From Limnanthes douglasii subsp. nivea (lineage: Eukaryota > Streptophyta > Magnoliopsida > Brassicales > Limnanthaceae): 64,000 nt of DNA. Below, piece after piece: positions 54,801-64,000 of this stretch. Made by a program: the position numbers and the translations under genes. Below the pieces are notes generated by a model. That model was given only the letters and a program-made list of their open reading frames with translations, did no database searches and had not been told where the DNA came from. Position 1 is the first letter of the stretch; the number at the start of each line of letters is the position of its first letter. The DNA lies in NCBI GenBank assembly GCA_036936605.1, contig JAUPFV010000004.1:295038009-295102008 (forward strand). Reading direction: 5' to 3'.

Positions 54801-55207
54801 TAATGAGGGAGAATAAAAGACATGGTGAAATTGTAAAGAAAAGGTTATTTAAGGAGAAAATTGCAAGAAATAAATATAATAGAAGAGAATTGTAAAGAAG
54901 AAATTGTATTAGGGGAAAATTGTATAGACTACTAAAAAAGTAGCCATTATGAGAAGATGAAAATAGATAGGGACTAAAAATGTAATAAACGGGAGTTAAA
55001 GCGTGTGGGGCCCGCAATTGTACAATAAAAGGACCACACACACTTCACAGATCTTGAGATGAATATAATATTACTTTCTCTCTCTACTTAGCCAAATCCG
55101 TACTTTATCTCTCTAAAAAGACTCCTAAGTAAAGCTTTATAGACTGTTGTGACACTAAAAGATCTTCGTATCACAAAATCACCCCTAAGCATCCTTAAAA
55201 CTCTTCA
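54801..55207 (+). repeat. 5' LTR of Tat-like element
   Basis: About 407 bases, from TAATGAGGGAG to TCTTCA. Contains CAATAAAAGGACCACACACA as promoter region and a CTCTCTCT leader. Confidence 0.8.
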
Positions 55208-55208
55208 G

Positions 55209-55226
55209 TGGCGCCGTCTGTGGGAA
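55209..55226 (+). promoter_or_regulatory. Primer binding site
   Basis: TGGCGCCGTCTGTGGGAA, one base after the LTR, identical to 10031-10048. Confidence 0.75.
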
Positions 55227-55265
55227 ACGAATATTGTTCTGACGACAATCCCTTCCTGGAAATAA

Positions 55266-57190
55266 TTCCTATTCCGAGGGAGATTATGGAAGAGCAAGGC
55301 ACGTGGGGGGCAGCGAGTCGGAGACACTTTTGATGACTCAGATCTGTTGGCTCGAAGGAATGAGCTGTTGCTAAAGATCGAAAGATTGAAGGCAGAAAAA
55401 GAAACCGTACAGGCAAATCTTCGCTCCGAGATAAGAAGGGAGCCTGATAGTGGAAAAGAGGAGCGTGAAACCGATTTTCGTTCTAAAGCCAGGGACGACA
55501 GATATAGGGGATATGAACGACGATCATCGACGAGGAAAAAAAAAGACGTGTGGATTCATCTGACTCGAGCGATTATTCTCGATACAGCTCGTCTGAGTCG
55601 TCTCCTAGGAAAAACCGCAGAAAGAAAATACACGGTCGAGGGCACACAGATCACCGGAGGGGAAGAAGCTCGGAGAAAAGATATCTGAGGGAGAAGAGTT
55701 ATCATGATCAAGCTAATGAACGGGACTACGGCCAGACAAAGTTCCCCTCTGGAAACCAAAACGCTGGCCCACGAAATTCAGAATGGCAACATCAGTATAC
55801 CCTGCCGTCTGAATGGGGATTATATTTTCCGAACCATGAAAATTTGAGATCCAACGTTTATCGGACGGGTCATAATTGGAGGGATTCTCCTTTGGACCAA
55901 AAATATTAGTGGGCAATCTCCCTAAGCACTTTGATATCTCGAAGTTGGAAAAGTTCGATGGAACACAAGACCCCGATAACCACATCGAGCAGTTTAAAAA
56001 CTTTATGATTAATTTCGACGACGATGATAAATTGTTGTGCAGAGAATTTTCTCAGACCTTCAAGGGGATATCTTCCAAGTGGTACAACAGGCTTCCGCAT
56101 GGCTCGATAAAGAATTTTGACATGTTCTGGAATATCTTCAGACAGCACTTTGTGGGGAGCAAAAAGTTTAGAGCCAACGGAGATACGATAATCTATTGTA
56201 GACAAAAAGTAGGGGAGAGCTTGAAGAACTATACCAATCGATTCGTTAAAACAAAAACGAACATGGAATATTGTAAAGATTCAGTGGCACTTGCAGCTTT
56301 CCGGATTGACCTACTCCCCGGACTATTAAAAGACACAATAGCAGAAAGTCAGGCCATGACCTTCGGAGCTTTGCTGGACCAGGTGGAGAAGAGAATTCTG
56401 GTGGAGGAAACTCAAGCTTCGGAGAAGAGATCCGGTGACCAATTGGATCAGAACCAGTTTCAGAGATCCGAGTCTAACAATCAAGGGCCTCGCACCAATG
56501 CTCAGGCCAAAAGCACGGGTCAGTATCCGCCGAGGCAGAAAATAAACTCACAATATTATGGCAACCAGCAGTATAATAACCAAGGGACCAGACCAATGTC
56601 GAATAAGTGGGTCTGGCCCGACTATTTCGCGGAGTTGCCGGAAAACGTTGCGGCTATATTTGATAAGGCGAGGTCCACGGTGCCGTTCAGGAAACCTTTT
56701 CCTATTCAGACTCTGAGGGAAAGCAGAAGTGCTAACAAGTATTGCAAGTATCACGAAGATATTGGGCATGACACCAAGGATTGCATAGCCTTAAAAAAAA
56801 AGAAGTGCAATCTTTGATCGAAAATGGAATGTTGCTAGAGTTTGTGAAAAAACACTCCCAGAAAAATGTTGTGGTAAAGGTTGTTCCAAAAAACACTGAT
56901 ACAGCCATGATGATTTCCGTGGAAGTTGATCTTTTTGATATTGAGCGAGAATATCTGGATCCTAAGGAAGGCAGGAACAATGTGAATTTGGTGGAAGAAA
57001 TCATTCCGAGGGGGAAAGTAAACAGCCTCTGTGCTTTTTTGAGTCAATGGCAATCTTTGGAGGGGATACCATAGCGGGGAATTCCAATAGCTCGCGGAAG
57101 AGACACATGGTCAATCTGACTACCCAGATTGAGGCAGGGGTGTCAGCACATATGCACCACTTACCCTCACCTATCATATGTTTCGATGAT
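55266..57190 (+). pseudogene. Tat-like element gag
   Basis: The N-terminal acidic/Arg-rich part has frame changes near 55320 and 55540. The gag domain core at 55876-56817 is open, with KFDGTQDPDNHIEQFK and NFDMFWNIFRQHF. The knuckle-like CKYHEDIGHDTKDC is intact. A frameshift follows in the A9 run near 56795. The C-terminal part ends at a TGA near 57200 where the sister copy has an Arg codon. It forms the particle in intact relatives. Confidence 0.85.
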
Positions 57191-57208
57191 GATGATATGT
57201 GAAATATC

Positions 57209-60200
57209 GCGGGCCCACACGAAGATGCGGTAGTGATTGTTGCGGGTATTGCTGGAGTTCAAGTTCAGAAGATACTTGTTGATACAGGAAGTTCAGCGAA
57301 TATCATATTTATGAGCACTTACAGGCGAATTTCCGACCCACCAGTTATACGCCATTCAAACAGAACTATAGTAGGTTTTACCGGTGCCACAGCGGTGGTG
57401 GTTGGAGAATTTCAGGGTGTGGTTGAGTTAGGACGGGGGCCGTTCAAGAAAGAGGTGGAAGTCTTGTTTATTGTTGTCGACACGCCAACTTCGTATAATG
57501 CTATTCTGGGTCGCTCTTGGTTGTCCCGAATGCATGGAGTAATTTCGACGGTGCATCAATGCCTGAAGTATGTGATAGGGAACAACATCAGGACGGTTAG
57601 GAGCAGCCAGAAAATGGCCCGCGAATGTTATCAAATCGTTTTATCTTCGAAGGAAAGTCGGGGAGGAATTTCCGATAAGGCATAATAGTTAAAGGGGCCT
57701 CCCTCGGACATCATTCCATGTGATGATCCGAGGGAGACCCCCGGGTTTCTGGTCCCAGAAGAGGATTCTGAGGGACATGATTTTGGGCATGGAAAATTCC
57801 TCAAGATCGGAGTCAAACTTTCTTTTGAGTTCAAAGAGAGACTAATTGCGTTTTTTTCTAACAAACTTGATATGTTTGCTTGGTGTGCACAGGATGTCAC
57901 GGGCGTGCCATCAGAAGTAATATGCCATAAACTTGCGGTACGACTTGATGTTAGACCCATTATCCAGAAGAGGAGACCAGTTTCTCAGGAAAAGGCTACC
58001 GCCATTCTTTTAGAAGTGGAAAGACTATTGAGCATAGGCCACATTCGCGAGTCGAATTATCCCATATGGGCCTCGAATCCAGTCTTGGTGCGGAAGAAGA
58101 ACGGCAAATGGAGAATGTGCGTTGACTTCATAGATTTAAACAGAGCTTGTCCCAAGGATCCATTTCCGGTGCCTCGCATTAATCAGTTAGTAGATTCGAC
58201 CTCGGGCAATCGGCTATTGTCTTTTATGGATGCATACTCAGGGTATAACCAAATCCGGTTAGATGCTCAAGATGAAGAAAGCACTTCTTTTATTACCGGG
58301 AGAGGGTTATATTTCTACAAGGTTATGTCGTTTGGCTTAAAGAATGCAGGGGCAACTTATCAGCGCCTGGTCAATAAAACCTTTGAGGGACAGATTGGTC
58401 GGAATGTGGAAGCATATATCGATGATATACTGGTCAAAAGTTCACGGGACGAAGATCATTTTGCTGACCTTGAGGAGTCTTTTAATAATTTAAGCAAGGT
58501 CAACTTGAAACTAAATCCGAACAAGTGCATTTTCGGGGTAAGGTCGGGCAAATTTCTTGGTTACATGATCAGTGAAAAAGGCATCGAGGCTGACCCATAA
58601 CAGATAAAAGCTTTAGTTACCATGACTCCCCCTCGGAATATCAAAGAAGTCCAAGTCCTAACAGGGATATTGGCCGCTCTGAATAGATTCATTTCTCGTT
58701 CTTCGGATAAATGCGCACCCTTCTTCAAGGTATTGCAAAATGCGAAACAGTTTCATTGGACCGACGAATGTTCAGCCGCTTTTCGCCACATCCAAGAATA
58801 TTTGACGTCCTCTCAGGTATTGTCTAAACCATTGGTAGGGGACAGGTTAATTGTCTATGTAGCGGTATCCGATTGTGCGGTCAGTGCTGTTCCACTTCGG
58901 GAGGAAGACACTTTTTTTAAAAATTTATTTACTACGTCAGTAAAAGTTTGCTGGAAGCAGAGAAATGATACCTCAAATTGGAGAAGGTAGCTTTGGCTTT
59001 GGTCACAGCTGCTCGGAAGATGAAGCCTTATTTCCAAGCACACCCTATAGTTGTTCGAACGACATTTCCCTTAAAAGGTTTGTTACAAAGGCCCGATATC
59101 TCTAGACGGATAACTAAATGGTCAGTGGAATTGGGAGATTTTGACATAGTATTTGAGCCTCGAACGGCGATAAAATCCCAAGTTTTGGCTGATTTTTTGG
59201 TTGAGTTCCATTCCGATAGAGAGGATATGGAGATCATTAACCGTCTTGATGGAATGGAATGGTCAGTACGAACGGATGGAGGGTCGAACAACTCTGGAAT
59301 TGGTGCGGGTGTCCAGTTGGTTTCTCCAGAAGGGATATCTATGTTCCAGGCTATTCGATTTGGTTTCAAGGCCACTAACAATGAGGCGGAGTATGAGGCA
59401 GCATTGGCGGGCTTGCGTTTAGCTCGGATATGCGGGGCCAAAAAGATTAGACTAATCAGTGACTCACAGTTGGTGATAAACCAAACGCTGGGAGAATCCG
59501 AGGCCAGAAAAGATAAGCTGATACAATATCTGAAAACACTAAAATATTTGGTTTCTGAGTTCGATGGGGTCCAATATGAGCATATTAGGAGAGAGGCAAA
59601 TATCATCCCATATTCGTTGGCCGCAGCTTCTCGAACGGAGGGATACCCATGGGTCTTGATTCAGGAACATCATTCGGTCATGGACGATGCAGACCATTAT
59701 ATGAGTATTATAGAGGTAAGTAATGTTATTACACATGATTGGAGGTCGGAAATTATTGACTTCTTGGCAAACGATATTTTACCTGCTGCAAAGTATGAGT
59801 CAAGGGAGATCAGATTTAAGTCTCACGGGTATATTTTATTGGGGGGCGTTCTGTATAAGAAATCTTTGAGCCGCCCATTATTAAGATGTCTGAACAAGGA
59901 TGAGTCGCAGTTTGTCCTGTCTGAATTGCACGGCGGGGAAGGTTCAGCCTATTGTGGTTACAGAGCGCTAATTCGGCGGGTGTTTCTTGCTGGATATTAT
60001 TGGCTGACTATTTGTTCTGATGCGAAAGATTTGGCCAAACGATGTGATACGTGTCAGCGTCATGCAAACACAATCCACAAGCCTGCAGTGACAATGGAGA
60101 GCATCTCCGAGTCAGTCCCATTTGACAGATGGGACGTCAATCTCATTAGGCCTCTACCAATGGCGTCTGGGGGCAGACAGACCATAATCATAGCGGTCGA

Positions 60201-60924
60201 TTATTTCTCTAAATGGGTGGAAGCGGAACCATTAGCAGGGACGAAAGCCAAAGATGTTATCAAATTTATCGTCTCAAACATTTGCTGTCGCTTTGGGGTA
60301 CCGCTGCAGATTACAACGGATAATGGACCTCAATTCGACAACAAGGAGTTTAAGAGTTTTTGCATTTCCAGGGGCATAAGATAATGTTTTTCCGCTCCGT
60401 TTCATCCTCAGGCTAATGGTTAGGTCGAAGTGACCAATCGAACAATTCTGGATGGGTTGAAGAAGAATTTGGAAGGAAAGGCCGGAAAGTGGCCTGATTA
60501 TTTACAAGAAGTACTATGGGCTTATACGACAACGCCTCGAACTGCTACCGCTGTATCTCCTTTCTCCTTGGTATATGGTATGGATGCGGTTGTCCCTTCG
60601 GAAATCGTCTTCCCATCATATCGCGTGGCAACTTATACGGAGGAATCGAATAACCAACGCCGAATCTTGGCGTTGGATTTAGTTGAAGAGAAAAGACAAC
60701 GCGCACAATTGAAATCTTTGCATTATCAAACACTTATGAGGAGTAGATATGCTTCCAAGGTGAAGCACAGAGATTTTAAGGTGGGTGATAAGGTCTTACA
60801 CAAAGTCTTTCTCCACACTAAGGAAAAAAGTCTTGGAAAATTGGGACCCAACTGGGAGGGACCTTATGAAGTCACAGAGAAAGTAAAACAGGGCACGTAC
60901 CGTTTGAAAGATAAAGAGGGGTGA
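57209..60924 (+). pseudogene. Tat-like element pol: PR-RT-RH-aRH-INT
   Basis: Protease with LVDTGSSANI (57233-57685). RT with R-M-C-V-D-F, FMDAYSGYNQI and catalytic YIDD (57872-58600). First RNase H (58622 to about 59200), frameshifted near 58925. A second RNase H with RTDGGS, N-N-E-A-E-Y-E-A and I-S-D-S-Q (about 59260-59640). Integrase with CDTCQRH, D in VDYFSKW and TTDNGPQF, ending at 60924. Stops: near 58598, TAA at 60382-60384 and TAG near 60421. The dual RNase H places it in the Tat lineage. Confidence 0.9.
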
Positions 60925-61125
60925 TGTCTGCGACTTCCATGGAACATTGAACACTTAAAATTGTATCTTGAATAAGGAGTTAGTTAGAACATAACATTTA
61001 TCCTCTTTTGTATTTTCCGGTTACCAAATATAGCGAGGGCATACTCTTTCCTACCATGCTAGGCACAGGAAGGTTTTAACGAGGTGTACCTATGAGCTGC
61101 TTAATACAAAGTATTTTTTGCCTTA
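60925..61125. other. Spacer after integrase
   Basis: Untranslated 3' region of the Tat-like element. No frame. Confidence 0.5.
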
Positions 61126-61560
61126 CACTATTATTTGGGTCACAATATTTTGTGTCTCGAATTGTTTCATCACTCACACTATTATTTGGGTCACAATATT
61201 TTGTGCCTCGAATTGTTTCATCACTCACACTATTATTTGGGTCACAACATTTTGTGCCTCGAAATATTTCATCACTCACACTATTATTTGGGTCACAATA
61301 TTTTGTGCCTCGAATTTTTCATTACCTTAAACTATTATTTGGGTCACAATAATTTGTGCCTCGAATTGTTTAAATCCTTCGAACTATTGTTTGGGTCACA
61401 GTAATTTGTGCCTCGAATTTTTCATTACCTTAAATCATTATTTGGGTCACAATAATTTGTGCCTTGAATTTTTTTTAAAAAAAAAATCCTTCGAACTATT
61501 GTTTGGGTCACAATAAGTTGTGCCTTAAATTTTTATTTGGGTTACATTCGGTGGTTCCTC
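61126..61560. repeat. 51-bp tandem repeat in Tat-like element
   Basis: About eight units with cores CACTATTATTTGGGTCACAA and TTTTGTGCCTCGAATT. The first ones start at 61126, 61177 and 61228; later units are diverged and uneven. It lies between integrase and the antisense gene. Confidence 0.92.
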
Positions 61561-61931
61561 GAATGATATTACCCTTCGGATTATTCGTTGGGACACAATA
61601 TGCTGTGTCTCGAGTTGTTTACACTTGTAAGTCATTATTAATGCCATGCCTTAGCCTATTTCTTTTTCTCCGGATAATTCTTAATGCATACCACAGGGCG
61701 AAGGAATGTAGATGATTAAATCGGTACAAAAATATGAATCGGCAAACACGTGGGAGAAAACGATAGCTAATAAATTACATGGTTAAATGTTCCAAGTCAA
61801 TGCATACACAAAAGTTTGAGGAGTACATCTCCTCGAATAAACAACGAAGGAAAACAATATTTCCTCCTCGAAAATAAACAAAAATTGCCTTCTAAGGTCT
61901 TATACACAACAAACTATGTCACCATGTTTAC
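61561..61931. other. Spacer before antisense gene end
   Basis: Probably the 3' UTR of the antisense gene. No frame and no strong repeat. Confidence 0.4.
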
Positions 61932-62505
61932 CTACTGTTGTGATTTCTCAGAGGAATCACTTCCCTCAGAATCCGACGACTCACTCTCACTAACAACAAT
62001 ATGAGGAGGACGAAGATCCGGGGACACGAGTTTCCAAAAGCTACCAAGGTCGTATTCAGGGTGCTTTGCATGAAGTTGAGTTATTAGACCTACTCGGACT
62101 GTTGCATCTCGGTCAGCAAGGTTATTGGCGCACTTGCTCGCATAGACATTCACAGTCTTTTTCTTCTCCTCCTCCACTTGCCGAGGGAAATCTTCGATGC
62201 GCTTCACCAATCCTTCTATGTCCTTGTAGATTTTTCATAGTCATCAATACAGTTATTGAAGCCTTTGCGCACTACTTCATGAGCCTTTTGATATTCAATG
62301 ATGGGTTTCTCTTGGCCCTCCGTCTTTTTCTGATAAAGGTCCCTTTCCTCTTGGCAACATCTCTCAAGCATGATGACATAATTTTCCGATGCAGATAATC
62401 TTTCATATAGTGCATCTGCTTGGCTCTCCATAATAGCATATTGCTTTTTGGCTTCTTCAAGTTGTGAAGCCAGCAGGGAAGCTTTGAACTTATAGTGGTT
62501 CTTCC
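61932..62505 (-). pseudogene. Antisense gene (aORF) of Tat-like element, C-terminal part
   Basis: Minus-strand frame from 62505 shows coiled-coil heptads (L-L-A-S-Q-L-E-E-A-K-K; Y-E-R-L-S-A-S-E-N). After a one-base shift in an A-run near 62240 it continues with V-K-R-I-E-D-F, H-P-E-Y-D-L-G-S-F and an acidic Ser/Glu end. Such coiled-coil ends occur in 'putative gypsy type transposon' proteins encoded antisense in plant Gypsy elements; that family link is from memory. The N-terminal part is displaced by the insertion at 62506. Confidence 0.6.
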
Positions 62506-62937
62506 TGAAGAGTTAAAAGATGGTCCGAGGGAGATTTTGTTAGGTGAGGATTTGTTGATAGGGGATTTGGTGATAGAGGAATACTTGAGAGTCAAATCTA
62601 GAGAGAGAAAGTGTTAAAGTAATAGAGAGAGAAAGTCGTACTATTCATCTCGAAATTCGTGAAGCGTGTGTAGTCCTTTTATAGTACAATTGCGGACCCC
62701 ACACGCTTCAATTTGGTCTAATTACATATTTCGGTCCTTGCTCTAAAGTTCCTTCCTATCTTGACTATATCTTTACAATTAACGCATTTTAGCCCTTATA
62801 CATTTATTTCTATGCATTTTGGCCCTTATACATTTATTTCTATGCATTTTGGCCCTTATACATTTATTTCTATGCATTTTGGCCCCTATACATTTATTTC
62901 TACGCATTTTGGCCCTTGTCTTTTATTCTTCCTCATC
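62506..62937 (-). repeat. 3' LTR of reverse Tat-like element
   Basis: 432 bases, minus-strand TGATGAGGAAG to TCTTCA. Shares the GTGTGGGGTCCGCAATTGTA and CTATAAAAGGAC blocks with the other LTRs of the family. It contains a private 30-bp tandem repeat with core ATTTATTTCTATGCATTTTG (starts at 62791, 62821, 62851 and 62881). Confidence 0.85.
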
Positions 62938-63450
62938 AGTAGCCCCCCAGTCTTAGTAAAAATCGTTTTGCTAAGACTGAAAAATTCTCCTCAGGCCAAA
63001 ATCATTACTCCTTCGAACTACAGGATTCCTTCGAACAGGAGCTCCACAAAGCCCCTTCGACAACCCATCTCTTCGACCCGCTTATAAACCTTCTCGAACA
63101 TCTGAAAAAGGCCTCTTCGAACTTCTTCTGTACTGAGTAGCCCCCTCAATCCTTGCAATATTTTAAGCAAAATGGTCGTCGGGAAATTATTTACTTAGGC
63201 AAAAAATGGTGCTAGGATTGATGATGTCACTGCACAAATACCAGCGTCAGCATACTTTTGGAGAAACGGTACCCATTCTTTTGTCAGAAAACCCTTCCGC
63301 TTCCCATGACAATCTCTGACACAAGACTCTTCATCTTCTGCCATAGCTAGGTTATCATACATTGTTCACCTATAAGGACCATCATACCCCTAAGCAAACA
63401 AAAGAAAATTGTCCTCGGGCTCCCTTTACCAAAGAAGCCCATTAAACTTC
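62938..63450. other. Polypurine tract and upstream region of antisense gene
   Basis: Starts with the polypurine tract (minus strand). TTCGAAC-rich sequence follows up to about 63120, then sequence leading to a TATA box. Confidence 0.5.
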
Positions 63451-63458
63451 TATAAATA
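63451..63458 (+). promoter_or_regulatory. TATA box of antisense gene
   Basis: TATAAATA in CTTCTATAAATACCAACC, about 90 bases before the open frame. It indicates that the antisense gene has its own promoter. Confidence 0.6.
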
Positions 63459-63499
63459 CCAACCTCTCCCTTCATTAATGCAACTTCTTGTTCAGTTAT

Positions 63500-64000
63500 T
63501 TCTGGAGAGATAAAGCTGGCTCATAAACCTCGTCGAATTCCTGAGTGGCTGTTGATCAGTAAACGGTTCGAAGAGAGGGTTGCCGCCGGTGAAGACGTAA
63601 GGCCTCATCCCCCACCATTAACCACAACCTTCTTCGGTGCTTGGCCTCCTTCGAACAATTCGACCGCCATTATACCTCGTGAAGTAGCTCGTCAAAGCTT
63701 ACTCAGCGAAACTAACCCTCCTAAAGAAATGGGCAAAGAAAGGCCACACAAACATTCATCAGGTTCGAAGAGGAAGAAATCCCATAGAGACAGAAAAGGT
63801 TCGCACGATCGAAAGCGAGCCAAGGAAGCTCCCCTAACCATTCGAGAACGAGTTGCCCCAATCAATATTGAACATCCGCCCGAAAGATCTTCAAGTCCTC
63901 GACAGACTTCGAGGAGTCCTCCTCGAAAAACAGCTAGTCCTTGACGGACTTCGAGGAGTCCTCCTCGAAAACCAGCTAGCCCTCGACGAAACCCGAACCA
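63500..64000 (+). pseudogene. Antisense gene (aORF) of reverse element, N-terminal part, partial
   Basis: The frame reads R-I-P-E-W-L-L-I-S-K-R-F-E-E-R and then a Lys/Arg/Ser-rich nuclear-type segment. It ends in repeats of S-P-R-x-T-S-R-S-P-P-R-K coded by 36-base units, with one TGA in place of CGA at about 63942. No in-frame ATG was seen near the start, so the start may be mutated or upstream. It continues outside the window. It fits the N-terminal half of the protein whose C-terminal half is at 61932-62505 in the sister copy. Confidence 0.5.

Larger units (their letters stand above)
54801..64000 (+). mobile_element. Tat-like Gypsy element with antisense gene, decayed, continues beyond window
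   Basis: 5' LTR, primer site, gag, protease, RT, RNase H, a second RNase H and integrase are followed by a tandem repeat and a minus-strand gene. The second RNase H after the first is the mark of the Tat lineage, and antisense genes before the 3' LTR are known there. The antisense gene is interrupted at 62505 by another copy in reverse orientation (62506 onward). The 3' LTR must lie beyond the window. Confidence 0.85.
62506..64000 (-). mobile_element. Second Tat-like element, reverse orientation, 3' part only in window
   Basis: The LTR 62506-62937 is preceded, in minus sense, by a polypurine-type ACTGGGGGGCTAC (62938-62950). It is therefore the 3' LTR, and the internal region extends right beyond the window. 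The + strand gene beginning near 63500 is its antisense gene, at the place expected for this lineage. It is inserted in the antisense gene of the 54801 element. Confidence 0.75.

Noticed and set aside
61092..61404. Overlapping frames of 70-89 codons with repeating peptides
   Set aside because: Translations of the 51-bp tandem repeat, not genes.
54801..62937. Full Gypsy element bounded by the LTRs at 54801 and 62506
   Set aside because: The right LTR is inverted and preceded by its own polypurine tract on the other side. It belongs to a second element, not to the 54801 element.

Overview
This is a plant nuclear window, probably from an angiosperm. GT-AG introns, TATA boxes, a plant-type tRNA-Pro, Mutator-like elements with FAR1-type zinc fingers, plant mobile domain (PMD) proteins, Tat-lineage Gypsy elements, TRIMs and LINE remnants all point that way. 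No ordinary host protein gene could be named. Nearly everything recognisable is transposon-derived, in nested layers of different age. The species cannot be read from the sequence.

Layout. 1-3480: decayed LINE, minus strand. About 4000-17612: MULE-1, an old Mutator-like element. It carries a broken transposase, two small SANT/Myb-like genes (one split by a truncated Gypsy element at 9618-12081) and a broken PMD gene that holds a double TRIM (14538-16640). 17613-20855: a small acidic-protein gene and a MuDR-type transposase (MULE-3) with a MITE inside it. The block 13357-20917 is repeated almost perfectly in tandem at 20918-28481. 28482-31931: flank, a copy of a low-copy sequence (H), a TTCGGTT-rich repeat and TRIM-like debris. 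31932-32989: MULE-4, a non-autonomous element with a 9-bp target duplication. 33000-39720: AT-rich sequence with no convincing gene. 40128-49042: MULE-2, an apparently intact 8.9-kb autonomous element with 9-bp target duplications. 49171-49242: tRNA-Pro(AGG). 50440-51990: decayed hAT. 52010-53918: Gypsy fragment, minus strand. 54801 to the end: a decayed Tat-type Gypsy element whose antisense gene is interrupted by another, oppositely oriented family member.

Main result. Two diverged MULEs (MULE-1 and MULE-2) share one four-gene cassette: a transposase with FAR1, DDE, SWIM and a C-terminal OTU cysteine-protease-like domain; two small paralogous SANT/Myb-like proteins; and a PMD protein. In MULE-2 all four reading frames are open, at 921, 138, 125 and 600 residues. 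Both elements also carry arrays of short palindromes. The palindrome sequence is specific to each element, but the arrays sit in matching places: intron 1 of the transposase, the transposase 3' side and the PMD leader. MULE-4 has a third array with a third sequence. The small genes share promoters built from short tandem boxes containing AACTCCC or GGCGGGA. Four accessory genes plus position-conserved palindromic arrays looks like an organised transposition system and deserves follow-up.
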